Source of the DNA: an uncultured Collinsella sp.
Lineage (GTDB): Bacteria > Actinomycetota > Coriobacteriia > Coriobacteriales > Coriobacteriaceae
Assembly (NCBI GenBank): GCA_900550835.1
Contig: URTP01000004.1
Coordinates: 1 to 30,780 of the forward strand
Length of the DNA: 30,780 nt
Direction of reading: 5' to 3'
Position numbers and translations under genes: made by a program. Position 1 is the first letter of the stretch. Each line of letters starts with the position of its first letter. The notes beneath the pieces are model-generated. The model saw only the letters and a program-made list of their open reading frames with translations, ran no database searches and had not been told where the DNA came from. Positions 1-7,440 of this stretch are shown here, one piece after another.

Positions 1-666
1 GAGGGGTTCTTCACCGACGTGGTGGACAACGGCGAAGACGCGCTGGCGTTGGCCACGAAGAACTCGTACGATCTGTTCGTGCTCGACATCATGCTGCCCG
101 ATACCGATGGTTTGGCGATTATGCGTCGCCTGCGCGCCGACCGCCTGACGGCGACGGTGCCCATCATGATGCTTACTGCCAAGGACACCGAGCTCGACAA
201 GGTGATGGCGCTCGATGGCGGTGCCGACGATTACCTGACTAAGCCGTTTTCGCTCATGGAGCTTGCGAGCCGTTGCCGCGCACTGCTGCGTCGCGGCGGC
301 ATGGTCAAGCAGGCGAGCGATGTGCTCAGTGTGGGCGACATCGTGCTCTCGCCCAGCCATCGCGAGGTGACCGTTGCCGGCGAGCCGCTTAAGCTCACCC
401 TGCGCGAGTTCGACCTGCTTGAGTATCTCATGCGCAAGCCCGGCGTGGTCTTTACCCGCGAGTCGTTGCTGCAGAGCGTGTGGGGCTGGGACTTCGACGG
501 CGGTTCGCGCACCGTTGACGTGCACGTGCAGACGCTTCGCCAAAAACTGGGCGAGCATGCCAGCGCCATCGAGACCGTGCGCGGCGTGGGCTACCGCTTG
601 GCTGAGCCTTCTGTCGGTGATGGTGCCGAAGGTGACGACACCGCGTCCACCGCATCGGAGGAGTAA
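1..666 (+). CDS. OmpR/PhoP-family response regulator, 5' partial
   Basis: This is the DNA-binding output half of a two-component system. The reading frame is already open at base 1, so the gene starts before the window; the GTG at 19 is internal, because the codons before it (EGFFTD) continue the receiver fold. The phospho-acceptor Asp is codon 29 in FVLDIMLP. It usually lies near residue 51-53, so about 20-25 residues are missing. The conserved Lys of the receiver is in LTKPF. The second half is a winged-helix Trans_reg_C domain ending in RTVDVHVQTLRQKLGE and VRGVGYRL, typical of OmpR-type regulators. An acidic tail follows. The stop is 3 bases before the kinase GTG, and the kinase ribosome site lies in the end of this gene, so the two are probably co-transcribed and translationally coupled. 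The stimulus and target genes cannot be told from the sequence. Confidence 0.93.
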   Translation, partial: EGFFTDVVDNGEDALALATKNSYDLFVLDIMLPDTDGLAIMRRLRADRLTATVPIMMLTAKDTELDKVMALDGGADDYLTKPFSLMELASRCRALLRRGGMVKQASDVLSVGDIVLSPSHREVTVAGEPLKLTLREFDLLEYLMRKPGVVFTRESLLQSVWGWDFDGGSRTVDVHVQTLRQKLGEHASAIETVRGVGYRLAEPSVGDGAEGDDTASTASEE

Positions 667-669
667 CCC

Positions 670-2094
670 GTGGTCTTCGCCCCCCAGGGAAAACAAACGC
701 TATCGCACCGCGTTTTTGTGACGATCTTTGTTTGCGCCATGGCGGTTATCGTGGCGTTTACGGTGCTGGGTGCGTTCTTTGTGCAAAACACCTTGGCGGA
801 TGCCACGAGTGCCAATCTGGCGCAGGAAACCGAGCTCATTGCTGCCGCCCTCGACGAGCAGCAGGAGCCCATCCCGTTCTTGCGTAGCCTCGATCGCGAG
901 GACTTACGCATCACGCTGATTAACAAGGATGGATCGGTTGCCTATGACAACGAGGCGTCGCCTTCCACACTGCCCAACCATGGCGATCGCCCCGAGGTCA
1001 TCGAGGCCTTTGAGAGTGGTTCGGGTTCCGCGGAGCGCGCAAGCTCTACGCTCGACGAGATTATGCTGTATCGCGCCGTCGCCCTTGATAACGGCCAGGT
1101 TGTCCGCTTGGCGCAGGCCCAGCCTGGCGTTGCGGCGATTTTGCTGTCGATGGTGGCGCCGATGCTGCTTATCGCAGCAGCGGGTGCGGTACTCTCGTTT
1201 TTCATGGCGCGCCGCGAGTCCCGTGCCATCATCGCGCCGTTGCAAGAGGTGGATTTGGACCACCCGCGCCGTAGCTATGAGCACGCCTATGCCGAGATGG
1301 TCCCCATGCTTGAGCGTATCGAGTCGCAGCGCCAGGAACTCAAGCGCCAAATGGCGGTGCTAGCGGACAACGACCGTATGCGCCGCGAGTTCACGGCGAA
1401 TATCACCCATGAGCTCAAGACGCCGCTTACGGCGATTTCGGGCTATGCCGAGCTCATCGCAAGCGGCATGGTCGAGGGCGAGGATGACCTGCGCAACTTT
1501 GGCGGTCGCATCTATCGTGAGGCGGGCCGCTTGGCAGCGCTTGTCAACGATATCCTTACGCTGTCTAACTTGGACGAGGCCGAGCGTGCAACTGAGGGCG
1601 AGGCGGTGCCCATTGGGTCCACGGAGCCTATTGAGCTCTCGCGTGCCATCTACACGGTTGAGCAGCGTCTTGAACAGGTCGCCCGTCAGGCGAATGTGAC
1701 GATAAGTCATGAGACCAAGCCTGTGGTCATCGAAGGCGTGTCGCGCTTGATTGACGAGCTCATCTACAATCTGGCAAGCAACGCCATCCGCTACAATCGA
1801 CCCGGCGGTACGGTTACGCTGCAGTGCGGCACCAACGACGAAGGCCATCCGTTCCTCGCGGTCGCCGACACGGGAATCGGTATCGCGCCTGAAGAACAGG
1901 GCAAGGTATTTGAGCGGTTCTATCGCGTGGACAAGAGTAGATCCAAGGCACGCGGCGGAACCGGCCTGGGGCTTGCCATTGTCAAGCATGCGGCCCTGTA
2001 TCATCACGCCACGCTCGATCTATCGAGCGAGTTGGGCGTGGGAACCACCATTACGGTGGCGTTTCCCATACAGCAGGACGAGCCATTCGCATAG
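670..2094 (+). CDS. Sensor histidine kinase of the two-component pair
   Basis: A membrane sensor kinase of 474 residues that should phosphorylate the regulator encoded just upstream. The GTG start at 670 is supported by GGAGG at about 657-661. Membrane segment 1 is at about residues 15-38. An extracytoplasmic sensor region of about 120 residues follows, then membrane segment 2 at about 158-182. The HisKA phospho-acceptor is His247 in NITHELKTPLTAISGY. The ATPase domain has the N box (ELIYNLASNAIRYN), the G1 box (VADTGIGIAPEEQGKVFERF) and the G2 box (GGTGLGLAIVKHAA). The architecture resembles the PhoR/WalK type, but I see no clear PAS domain. The gene ends at an apparent terminator, so the pair forms its own transcription unit. 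Confidence 0.93.
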   Translation: MVFAPQGKQTLSHRVFVTIFVCAMAVIVAFTVLGAFFVQNTLADATSANLAQETELIAAALDEQQEPIPFLRSLDREDLRITLINKDGSVAYDNEASPSTLPNHGDRPEVIEAFESGSGSAERASSTLDEIMLYRAVALDNGQVVRLAQAQPGVAAILLSMVAPMLLIAAAGAVLSFFMARRESRAIIAPLQEVDLDHPRRSYEHAYAEMVPMLERIESQRQELKRQMAVLADNDRMRREFTANITHELKTPLTAISGYAELIASGMVEGEDDLRNFGGRIYREAGRLAALVNDILTLSNLDEAERATEGEAVPIGSTEPIELSRAIYTVEQRLEQVARQANVTISHETKPVVIEGVSRLIDELIYNLASNAIRYNRPGGTVTLQCGTNDEGHPFLAVADTGIGIAPEEQGKVFERFYRVDKSRSKARGGTGLGLAIVKHAALYHHATLDLSSELGVGTTITVAFPIQQDEPFA

Positions 2095-2119
2095 CGATAC
2101 AACATTGATATTGATGTGG

Positions 2120-2150
2120 ACGCCGCATCGGACTTTCGGGTGCGGCGTTG
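2120..2150 (+). terminator. Probable intrinsic terminator after the histidine kinase
   Basis: The arm ACGCCGCATC (2120-2129) pairs with GGTGCGGCGT (2139-2148), with one wobble pair and a 9-base loop. A T-rich but interrupted run (TTGTTG) follows. It sits 26 bases after the kinase stop codon. Confidence 0.6.
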
Positions 2151-2231
2151 TTGTGCAATTTTACGATTGCTTCCGTCATTTTCACAGGAGAGCCTGTTTC
2201 TTATGTATAGAGTTTGGTCTCGGTAAAAAGA

Positions 2232-2240
2232 TGCGATAAC
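2232..2240 (+). promoter_or_regulatory. Candidate extended -10 box for the polysaccharide control trio
   Basis: TGCGATAAC has the form of an extended -10 element (TGn plus GATAAC), 49 bases before the ATG of the Wzz-like gene. The same 12 bases, TGCGATAACATA, occur ahead of aspS at 23838. A -35 box is weak: TTGGTC at 2214-2219 has only a 15-base spacer. Confidence 0.4.
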
Positions 2241-2289
2241 ATACGGACAGTTTTGTCAATCCGAACTGGGGAAATGAAAGGCAAGCTGC

Positions 2290-2946
2290 ATGACCCTTCT
2301 CGAACTGTTCCAGCTGCTGAAGAAGCACCTCAAGCTGGTCATCACCCTTCCGGTGGTCTGCGCGATCGCCATGGGCATCGTGTCCTTCGTTGCGATGGAC
2401 AACACCTATACCGCGACGACGAGCATGTACATTCTCGCCAAGACCGACGATAGCGGTCAGATGAGCTACAACGATCTCTCGGCGAGCCAGATGCTTTCCA
2501 ACGATATCGCCACGCTGCTTGATAGCGATAGCGTTAAGAGCGGCGCCGCCAAAGAACTGGGCCTCACCGATCTGGATGACTACAAGGTGTCTGTTTCCTC
2601 CGAGACCACCACGCGTGTCATTACGCTTTCGGTTACCGGTACCGATGCCAAGGAGACGGCTGAGGTCGCAAAGGCCATTGCCAGCTCGGTGAGTACGGTC
2701 GCTCAGAACGTCGGCGCTGCCCAGAGCATCAACGTTATCGACGAGGCTAAGACCCCCGAAGCCCCCAGCGGCCCCAAGCGCACGCTGTATATTGCCGTCG
2801 CGTTCCTCGCCGGTATCTTTATCGCAGTTGCCTATGTCGTTTTGGCAGACATGCTCAATACCCGCATCCGCGGTGCCGAAGAGGCAGAAGAGCTCCTGGG
2901 TATTCCCGTTGTTGGCCGAATTCCGGCTATGAAAGGTGGTAAATAG
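2290..2946 (+). CDS. Wzz/YveK-type polysaccharide chain-length and kinase-modulator protein
   Basis: A 218-residue inner-membrane protein of the polysaccharide co-polymerase family found in Gram-positive bacteria (CapA/YwqC-like). It has the expected shape: a short cytoplasmic N-terminus, TM1 at about residues 16-36, an extracytoplasmic domain, a Pro-rich stretch (PEAPSGPKR) just before TM2 at about 165-187, and a short cytoplasmic tail (GIPVVGRIPAMKGGK). In this family the tail activates the partner tyrosine kinase, which is the next gene. The ribosome site is a moderate AAAGG about 8 bases before the ATG. The kinase start is only 2 bases after this stop, and the kinase ribosome site (GAAAGGTGG) lies in the last codons here, so the genes are coupled. 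Confidence 0.88.
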   Translation: MTLLELFQLLKKHLKLVITLPVVCAIAMGIVSFVAMDNTYTATTSMYILAKTDDSGQMSYNDLSASQMLSNDIATLLDSDSVKSGAAKELGLTDLDDYKVSVSSETTTRVITLSVTGTDAKETAEVAKAIASSVSTVAQNVGAAQSINVIDEAKTPEAPSGPKRTLYIAVAFLAGIFIAVAYVVLADMLNTRIRGAEEAEELLGIPVVGRIPAMKGGK

Positions 2947-2948
2947 GC

Positions 2949-3686
2949 ATGGCTAAGGCAAAGAACACCGATAAGCTCGTTGTACAGAATGCCGCCAAGA
3001 CCCTTCTGGCCAATATCCGCTTTGCGAGCGTGGACGACCCCATTCGCACCATCACCGTTACCTCCTCGATTCCCAACGAGGGCAAGTCTACGGTTTCCAT
3101 TAACCTTGCTCAGGCAATCGCCACGAGCGGCAAGTCCGTGCTCCTGGTCGAGGCCGATATGCGCCGCAGGTCCCTTTCCGATATGCTCGGCGTTCGTTCG
3201 CGCGGCGGACTCTATGCGGTCCTTTCCGAGCAGATCTCCATTGACCAGGCAATTGTCGAGACGGGTCAGAAGAACTTCTACTTCCTCGATGCCGAGCCGC
3301 ATATTCCCAATCCTGCCGACATCATCGTCTCTCACCGCTTTTCCAAGTTGGTCAAGGCACTGTCTGCTAAGTTCCAGTACGTCATCTTCGATGCTCCCCC
3401 GGTTGGCACCTTCATCGATGCTGCCGAGATTGCCAGCCTGACCGACGGCGCGCTGTTCGTGGTGCGCGAGAACTTTACCAAGCGCGAAGAGGCGCTCAAC
3501 GCCATCGGTCAGCTTAAGAAGTCCGAGAAGGTCAAGCTCATCGGTACCGTCATGAACTACTGCGAGACCGAGACCAGCGAGTACTACTATTCTTACTACA
3601 CCAAGGACGGTAAGAAGGTTAAGAAGGGCTCCGACGGTCAGGGCACTTCCAAAAAGGGCATCTTCACCAACCGAGCAAACGTTTAG
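2949..3686 (+). CDS. BY-type tyrosine kinase of exopolysaccharide synthesis (CpsD/YwqD-like)
   Basis: A 245-residue cytoplasmic autokinase that works with the membrane modulator upstream. Walker A is SSIPNEGKST (residues 39-48), Walker A' is LLVEADMRR (65-73) and Walker B is VIFDAPP (145-151). This is the order expected of bacterial tyrosine kinases related to MinD-type ATPases. The C-terminal autophosphorylation cluster is at 212-217 (YYYSYY), followed by a Lys-rich tail. The position before the Walker A' aspartate is Glu-Ala rather than the more usual Asp-Ala. In related systems the cycle of Tyr-cluster phosphorylation and dephosphorylation controls polymer length and export. The phosphatase that would reverse it is the next gene. 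Confidence 0.92.
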   Translation: MAKAKNTDKLVVQNAAKTLLANIRFASVDDPIRTITVTSSIPNEGKSTVSINLAQAIATSGKSVLLVEADMRRRSLSDMLGVRSRGGLYAVLSEQISIDQAIVETGQKNFYFLDAEPHIPNPADIIVSHRFSKLVKALSAKFQYVIFDAPPVGTFIDAAEIASLTDGALFVVRENFTKREEALNAIGQLKKSEKVKLIGTVMNYCETETSEYYYSYYTKDGKKVKKGSDGQGTSKKGIFTNRANV

Positions 3687-3703
3687 TTGATTAGGGCCGA
3701 CCT

Positions 3704-4354
3704 ATGCGTGACATTCATTGCCATATCTTGCCGGGTGTAGACGACGGCGCCGCCGATCTCGATGAGAGCTTGGCGATGCTCGAGGCTGCCAAGCGGGCCG
3801 GTGTAACCAGAATCGTTTGCACTCCTCACTGCCGTGATCCCTATTTTGATTACGACAAGATGTGGGATGCCTTTGAGCTGCTGCGCGATAACGCTGACGG
3901 TTTTCCGCTCCAGATGGGCTTCGAGGTCAACCATCGAAAACTCGTTGAACTTGGTATCGATGCCGCGGAGCACTTGCATTTCGATGGGACCAACGAGTTC
4001 CTGCTCGAGCTTTCGACGCATGCCGATGCGTATGCGTTTAGAGAATACGAGAACACGATTTACGATTTGCAGTGCCGTGGCTACCAGGTGATCATCGCTC
4101 ATCCTGAGCGCTATCGTGCGGTTCAAAAGGATGTAAGCGTGGCGGAGCGCCTAGTCGATATGGGCTGCAAACTGCAGGCTTCGGCGGACTTTATTGCTGG
4201 TGGTCGCTTTGGTCGCGAGAAAAAGCCGGCCCAGCGCCTGTTCGATCAGAACCTGTACAGCTTCATCGCGAGCGATGCCCATAACGTGGGCCATTACGAC
4301 TGCCTGGCGAAGGCTCGCGCGAAGTTTAGCGTGCGCGGAGCTCATTTTCGCTAA
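3704..4354 (+). CDS. PHP-domain protein-tyrosine phosphatase (CpsB/YwqE-like)
   Basis: A metal-dependent phosphatase of 216 residues in the polymerase-and-histidinol-phosphatase (PHP) superfamily. It is expected to dephosphorylate the Tyr cluster of the adjacent kinase. Visible metal-binding motifs are HCHILPGVDDG at residues 5-15 (His5, His7), CTPHCRDP, the AHPERY motif at about 132-137 (His133), and SDAH at 190-193. The length is slightly under the usual 240-255 residues, and the C-terminus ends soon after the last motif. It follows the kinase by 17 bases. Together the three genes form a complete regulatory module, but no glycosyltransferase, flippase or polymerase gene follows. Confidence 0.9.
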   Translation: MRDIHCHILPGVDDGAADLDESLAMLEAAKRAGVTRIVCTPHCRDPYFDYDKMWDAFELLRDNADGFPLQMGFEVNHRKLVELGIDAAEHLHFDGTNEFLLELSTHADAYAFREYENTIYDLQCRGYQVIIAHPERYRAVQKDVSVAERLVDMGCKLQASADFIAGGRFGREKKPAQRLFDQNLYSFIASDAHNVGHYDCLAKARAKFSVRGAHFR

Positions 4355-4393
4355 AATCTGTCCCTAACGTTCGCATTGAATGAAAGGGCAGCC

Positions 4394-4894
4394 ATGGATA
4401 TCCAACTTAAGACGGGATGCTTTGATGACGCGGCGTTGGTGCGCCGCGTCGTTTTTATGGACGAGCAGGGCTACGGGAATGAGTTCGACGCTATCGACGA
4501 GGATCCGAACTGCATCCATGTGACGCTCTATGTAGACGGCGAGCTTGCCGGTTGCTCGCGCGTGTTTCCCGAAGAGCTTGAACGCGCGGCTGACGCAGAG
4601 GCTCCGGTGTCGCCGGCGTGCGACTTGGACGAAGGCGTCGCGGCGGGGGAGACCTACATTATGGGGCGCGTGGCTGTGCTGCCGAGCATGCGCCGTCGCG
4701 GTCTGGCGAGCAAGATTGTCGAGGCCAGTGATACGTGCGCGCGTGATGCCGGCGCCAAGCTCATTAAGCTGCATGCGCAGGAATACGTGCTGCCGCTCTA
4801 TGCCAAGGCGGGCTACACGCAGATTGCCCCGGTGGACTACGAAGACGAGGGCCAGCCCCATGCTTGGATGGCCAAGCGCGTAGATGGCAGATAG
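4394..4894 (+). CDS. GNAT-family N-acetyltransferase, ElaA-like
   Basis: A predicted acetyl-CoA-dependent acyltransferase of 166 residues. The ATG at 4394 is chosen over the in-frame TTG at 4376 because AAAGGG lies at the right distance before it. The acetyl-CoA-binding motif A is visible as MGRVAVLPSMRRRGLASKIV (the RRxGL/A signature). A late segment (LHAQEYVLPLYAKAGYTQIA, then DYEDEGQPHAWM) matches the ElaA subgroup pattern of AQ, then Y...GY, then E(D)G.PH..M. The substrate is unknown for this subgroup. It begins 39 bases after the phosphatase stop with no obvious terminator between, so it may ride on the polysaccharide-control transcript without being related in function. Confidence 0.85.
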   Translation: MDIQLKTGCFDDAALVRRVVFMDEQGYGNEFDAIDEDPNCIHVTLYVDGELAGCSRVFPEELERAADAEAPVSPACDLDEGVAAGETYIMGRVAVLPSMRRRGLASKIVEASDTCARDAGAKLIKLHAQEYVLPLYAKAGYTQIAPVDYEDEGQPHAWMAKRVDGR

Positions 4895-4935
4895 GGACGT
4901 TCCTTTCCTGCCGGCAGTCGGGGACACCCCTTGGC
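4893..4935 (+). repeat. GGGAC-type intergenic repeat fragment
   Basis: Directly overlapping the acetyltransferase stop is AGGGACGTTCCTTTCCTGCC and then GGCAGTCGGGGACACCCC. GGCAGG-type pairing (CTGCCGGCAG) sits in the middle. The GGGACGTTC core also occurs in the inverted repeat at 7353-7409, and related GGGAC palindromes occur at 26368-26398. This suggests a dispersed element family, but the copies here diverge and the call is tentative. Confidence 0.35.
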
Positions 4936-4954
4936 AATTGGCGCATCAGAGCGT

Positions 4955-4985
4955 TTGGACATACAGTTTTTCGATTCCGTATGTA
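4955..4985 (+). promoter_or_regulatory. Candidate htpG promoter overlapped by an inverted repeat
   Basis: TTGGAC (4955-4960) and TATGTA (4980-4985) could be -35 and -10 boxes with a long 19-base spacer. The arms ACATACAG (4959-4966) and CCGTATGT (4977-4984) form an 8-base inverted repeat with one mismatch and a 10-base spacer, lying over both boxes. An alternative -10 is TATAAA at 5005-5010. Neither a CIRCE nor a HAIR heat-shock operator is recognisable. Confidence 0.3.
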
Positions 4986-5041
4986 TATATGCGCGCTAAT
5001 GGGTTATAAAATCTAAGTCTGAACATAGCAGGTCTGCGATG

Positions 5042-5067
5042 CGGCTCGGGCGACCGGGCCGTTTTTT
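5042..5067 (+). terminator. Intrinsic terminator or attenuator hairpin in the htpG leader
   Basis: CGGCTCGG (5042-5049) pairs with CCGGGCCG (5054-5061) through one G-U pair, closes on a GCGA (GNRA-type) tetraloop, and is followed at once by six Ts. This is a textbook intrinsic terminator. It ends only 30 bases before the htpG ATG, which leaves no room for a promoter downstream. It therefore either terminates upstream transcription with partial read-through, or attenuates htpG. Confidence 0.75.
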
Positions 5068-5097
5068 GCGGACAGGGGTAGCGCGAAAGGACTGCAC

Positions 5098-7122
5098 ATG
5101 CGTCAATTTAAGACCGAGAGCAAAAAATTGCTCGACCTCATGATCAACTCCATCTACACCAACAAGGAAATCTTCCTGCGCGAGCTTATCTCCAACGCGA
5201 GCGATGCCGTCGACAAGCTCAACTTTAAGAGCCTGCAGGACCCGAGCGTTAAGATCAACCAGGGCGACCTGGCCATTCGCGTCTCCTTCGATAAGGATGC
5301 CCGCACCATCACGATTTCGGATAACGGCATCGGCATGACCGCTGAGGAGCTCGAGCGCAACCTGGGCACCATCGCCCACTCCGGCTCCGAGGAGTTTAAG
5401 ACCGAGAACGCCGAGCAGCAGGGCTCCGATGTCGACATAATCGGTCAGTTTGGCGTGGGCTTCTACTCGGCTTTTATGGTCGCCAGCCATGTGAAGGTCG
5501 TCAGCCGCGCTTATGGCGAGGATACCGCCCACGTTTGGGAGTCCGACGGTCTTGAGGGCTACACCATCGAGGATGGCGAGCGTGCTGAGCACGGTACCGA
5601 TGTCATTCTGACGCTGCGCGAGAACGAGAAACTCGACGCCGACGGCGAGGCCGAGACCTACGATCGCTTCCTGACCGAGTGGGGCCTCAAGAGCCTGATT
5701 CAGCAGTACAGCAACTATGTGCGCTACCCGATTCAGATGATGGTGAGCAAGAGCCGCCAGAAGCCCAAGCCCGAGGACGCTGGTGACGGCTACAAGCCCG
5801 AGTACGAGGACTATCGGGAGCTCGAGACCATTAACTCCATGACGCCGATCTGGAAAAAGCGCAGCTCCGACGTTGAGCAGAAGGATTACGACGAGTTCTA
5901 CAAGTCCACGTTCCACGACTTTGACGATCCCGCGCGCACTATCAGCTTTCATGCCGAGGGTACGCTCGAGTACGATGCCCTGCTGTTTGTGCCGGGCCGC
6001 GCCCCGTTCGATCTGTACAGCAAGGACTACGAGAAGGGCCTGGCGCTCTACAGCTCCAACGTGCTGATTATGGAGAAGTGCGACGACCTGCTGCCCGACT
6101 ACTACAACTTTGTGCGCGGTGTCGTGGACTCTGCCGACGTGACGCTCAATATTTCGCGTGAGACGCTGCAGCAGAACCGTCAGCTCAAGGCTATCGCCAA
6201 GCGTGTGGAAAAGAAGATTACCGCCGACCTTGAGGATATGCGTGACAACGACCGCGAGGCCTACGAGAAGTTCTTCGAGAACTTTGGTCGCGGTCTTAAG
6301 TACGGCATCTACTCGAGCTATGGCATGAAGGCCGATGAGCTCGCCGACCTGTTGCTGTTCTGGTCTGCCAAGGAACAGAAGATGATTACCCTGGCCGAGT
6401 ATGCCAAGGGCATGCCCGAGGATCAGAAGGCCATCTACTACGCCGCCGGTGACTCGCGTGAGCGCTTGGCCAAGATGCCCGTGGTAAAGGGCGTGCTCGA
6501 CCGCGGCTATGACGTGCTGCTGCTGACGCAGGATGTGGATGAGTTCACCTTCCAGGCCATGCGTGAGTACGTGGCTGCCGATATGCCCAAGGTCTACGAG
6601 GATGACACTGCTCGCGAGGCTGCCGAAAAGGCAGTTGCCGATGGTGCCGAGCCTGAGGTCGAGGATCGTCACCTAGAGCTTAAGAACGTCGCGACCGGCG
6701 ATCTTGACTTGGCGACCGATGACGAGAAGAAGGAGGCCGAGGACGCCACCAAGGAGAACGAGGACCTCTTTGGCGCTATGAAGGAGGCACTCGGCGACAA
6801 GGTCGAGAAGGTTGCCGTCTCTGCGCGTCTGACTGACGCTCCCGCCTGCATCACCACCGAGGGCCCGCTTTCGCTCGAGATGGAGAAGGTGCTCCAGAAG
6901 GGTCCCGAGGGCGCGCCCGACGGTATGCCCAAGAGCCAGCGCGTGCTCGAGCTCAACGCCAAGCACCCGGTCTTTGACAAGCTTGTCGCTGCCCAGAAGG
7001 CAGGCGACGCCGACAAGATCAAGCAGTACTCCGGCTTGCTCTACGATCAGGCCCTGCTGGTCGAGGGCATTCTGCCCGAGGACCCCGTGGCCTTCGCGGC
7101 GGCTGTCTGCGACCTGATGTAA
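5098..7122 (+). CDS. htpG: Chaperone HtpG (bacterial Hsp90)
   Basis: An ATP-dependent cytosolic chaperone of 674 residues. The ATG is preceded by GAAAGG. The N-terminal GHKL ATPase domain opens with the Hsp90 signature YTNKEIFLRELISNASDA. The catalytic Glu is in LREL, the Asp of the nucleotide pocket is in ISDNGIGMT, and the lid and glycine loop are in IGQFGVGFYSAF. The middle domain contains the client/γ-phosphate loop region (LNISRETLQQNRQLKAIAKR). The C-terminal dimerisation domain runs from about residue 520 to the end. Compared with the roughly 624 residues of the E. coli protein, extra length lies in a charged segment (about residues 500-570, rich in Glu, Asp and Lys), as in several Gram-positive HtpGs. 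The gene is flanked by an apparent attenuator and by a structured repeat, so it is probably monocistronic. Confidence 0.97.
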   Translation: MRQFKTESKKLLDLMINSIYTNKEIFLRELISNASDAVDKLNFKSLQDPSVKINQGDLAIRVSFDKDARTITISDNGIGMTAEELERNLGTIAHSGSEEFKTENAEQQGSDVDIIGQFGVGFYSAFMVASHVKVVSRAYGEDTAHVWESDGLEGYTIEDGERAEHGTDVILTLRENEKLDADGEAETYDRFLTEWGLKSLIQQYSNYVRYPIQMMVSKSRQKPKPEDAGDGYKPEYEDYRELETINSMTPIWKKRSSDVEQKDYDEFYKSTFHDFDDPARTISFHAEGTLEYDALLFVPGRAPFDLYSKDYEKGLALYSSNVLIMEKCDDLLPDYYNFVRGVVDSADVTLNISRETLQQNRQLKAIAKRVEKKITADLEDMRDNDREAYEKFFENFGRGLKYGIYSSYGMKADELADLLLFWSAKEQKMITLAEYAKGMPEDQKAIYYAAGDSRERLAKMPVVKGVLDRGYDVLLLTQDVDEFTFQAMREYVAADMPKVYEDDTAREAAEKAVADGAEPEVEDRHLELKNVATGDLDLATDDEKKEAEDATKENEDLFGAMKEALGDKVEKVAVSARLTDAPACITTEGPLSLEMEKVLQKGPEGAPDGMPKSQRVLELNAKHPVFDKLVAAQKAGDADKIKQYSGLLYDQALLVEGILPEDPVAFAAAVCDLM

Positions 7123-7125
7123 CTA

Positions 7126-7310
7126 GTTACGCGGGTTTACCAACCCACGTAACGGCTCGACGCTGCCCTTCGTTCCGCCGTTCTAACGAATGGCAGACCG
7201 GTCGACGCTGCAAACGCCCCTAAGCGGCAATCTGACGTTCAATCGTCGGTCGCGTACCAAAGTACGCTTCCCTCCTCTTTCACGTCACCTTGCTCGCTTA
7301 GGGGCGTTTT
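7126..7310 (+). repeat. Structured intergenic repeat, copy 1
   Basis: Begins 3 bases after the htpG stop. Element a: GTTACGCGGGTT (7126-7137) pairs with AACCCACGTAAC (7142-7153) around a TACC loop, with one mismatch. Element b: AAACGCCCCTAAGCG (7212-7226) pairs perfectly with 7295-7309, and inside it TGACGT (7233-7238) pairs with ACGTCA (7282-7287). Element c: an inner hairpin GCGTAC-CAAA-GTACGC (7252-7267). TCGACGCTGC occurs twice (7157-7166 and 7202-7211) around 35 extra bases that contain a TTCGTT/AACGAA hairpin and are absent from copy 2. The same plan recurs at 12560-12700. It ends in CGTTTTC and could also act as an htpG terminator. Confidence 0.85.
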
Positions 7311-7352
7311 CACTGACTTATGCTCAACCTGCGACGCTTTCGTGGTCCTAAG

Positions 7353-7409
7353 TAGTCATCGGGGACGTTCTTGTTTGACTAGTCGTTTTAAGAATGTCCC
7401 CAATGACTA
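7353..7409. repeat. 20-base inverted repeat of the GGGGACGTTC type
   Basis: The left arm (7353-7372, containing AGTCATCGGGGACGTTCTT) and the right arm (7390-7409, containing AAGAATGTCCCCAATGACT) pair at 18 of 20 positions around a 17-base spacer. It lies in the non-coding 437-base stretch between htpG and the first yhgE. The stretch otherwise holds structured repeat copy 1 and the promoter region, and no credible gene. Confidence 0.75.
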
Positions 7410-7440
7410 TTCGTATTGCTAATTTGTGCGGGTTGTGGTT

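Noticed and set aside
4895..5097. CIRCE or HAIR heat-shock operator before htpG
   Set aside because: Neither TTAGCACTC-N9-GAGTGCTAA nor a HAIR-like repeat can be found; only an unrelated imperfect palindrome is seen.
7126..7310. Integron attC site
   Set aside because: The paired arms and variable centre are reminiscent, but there are no attC-type RYYYAAC/GTTRRRY core sites, no integrase, and the flanking gene is the housekeeping htpG.
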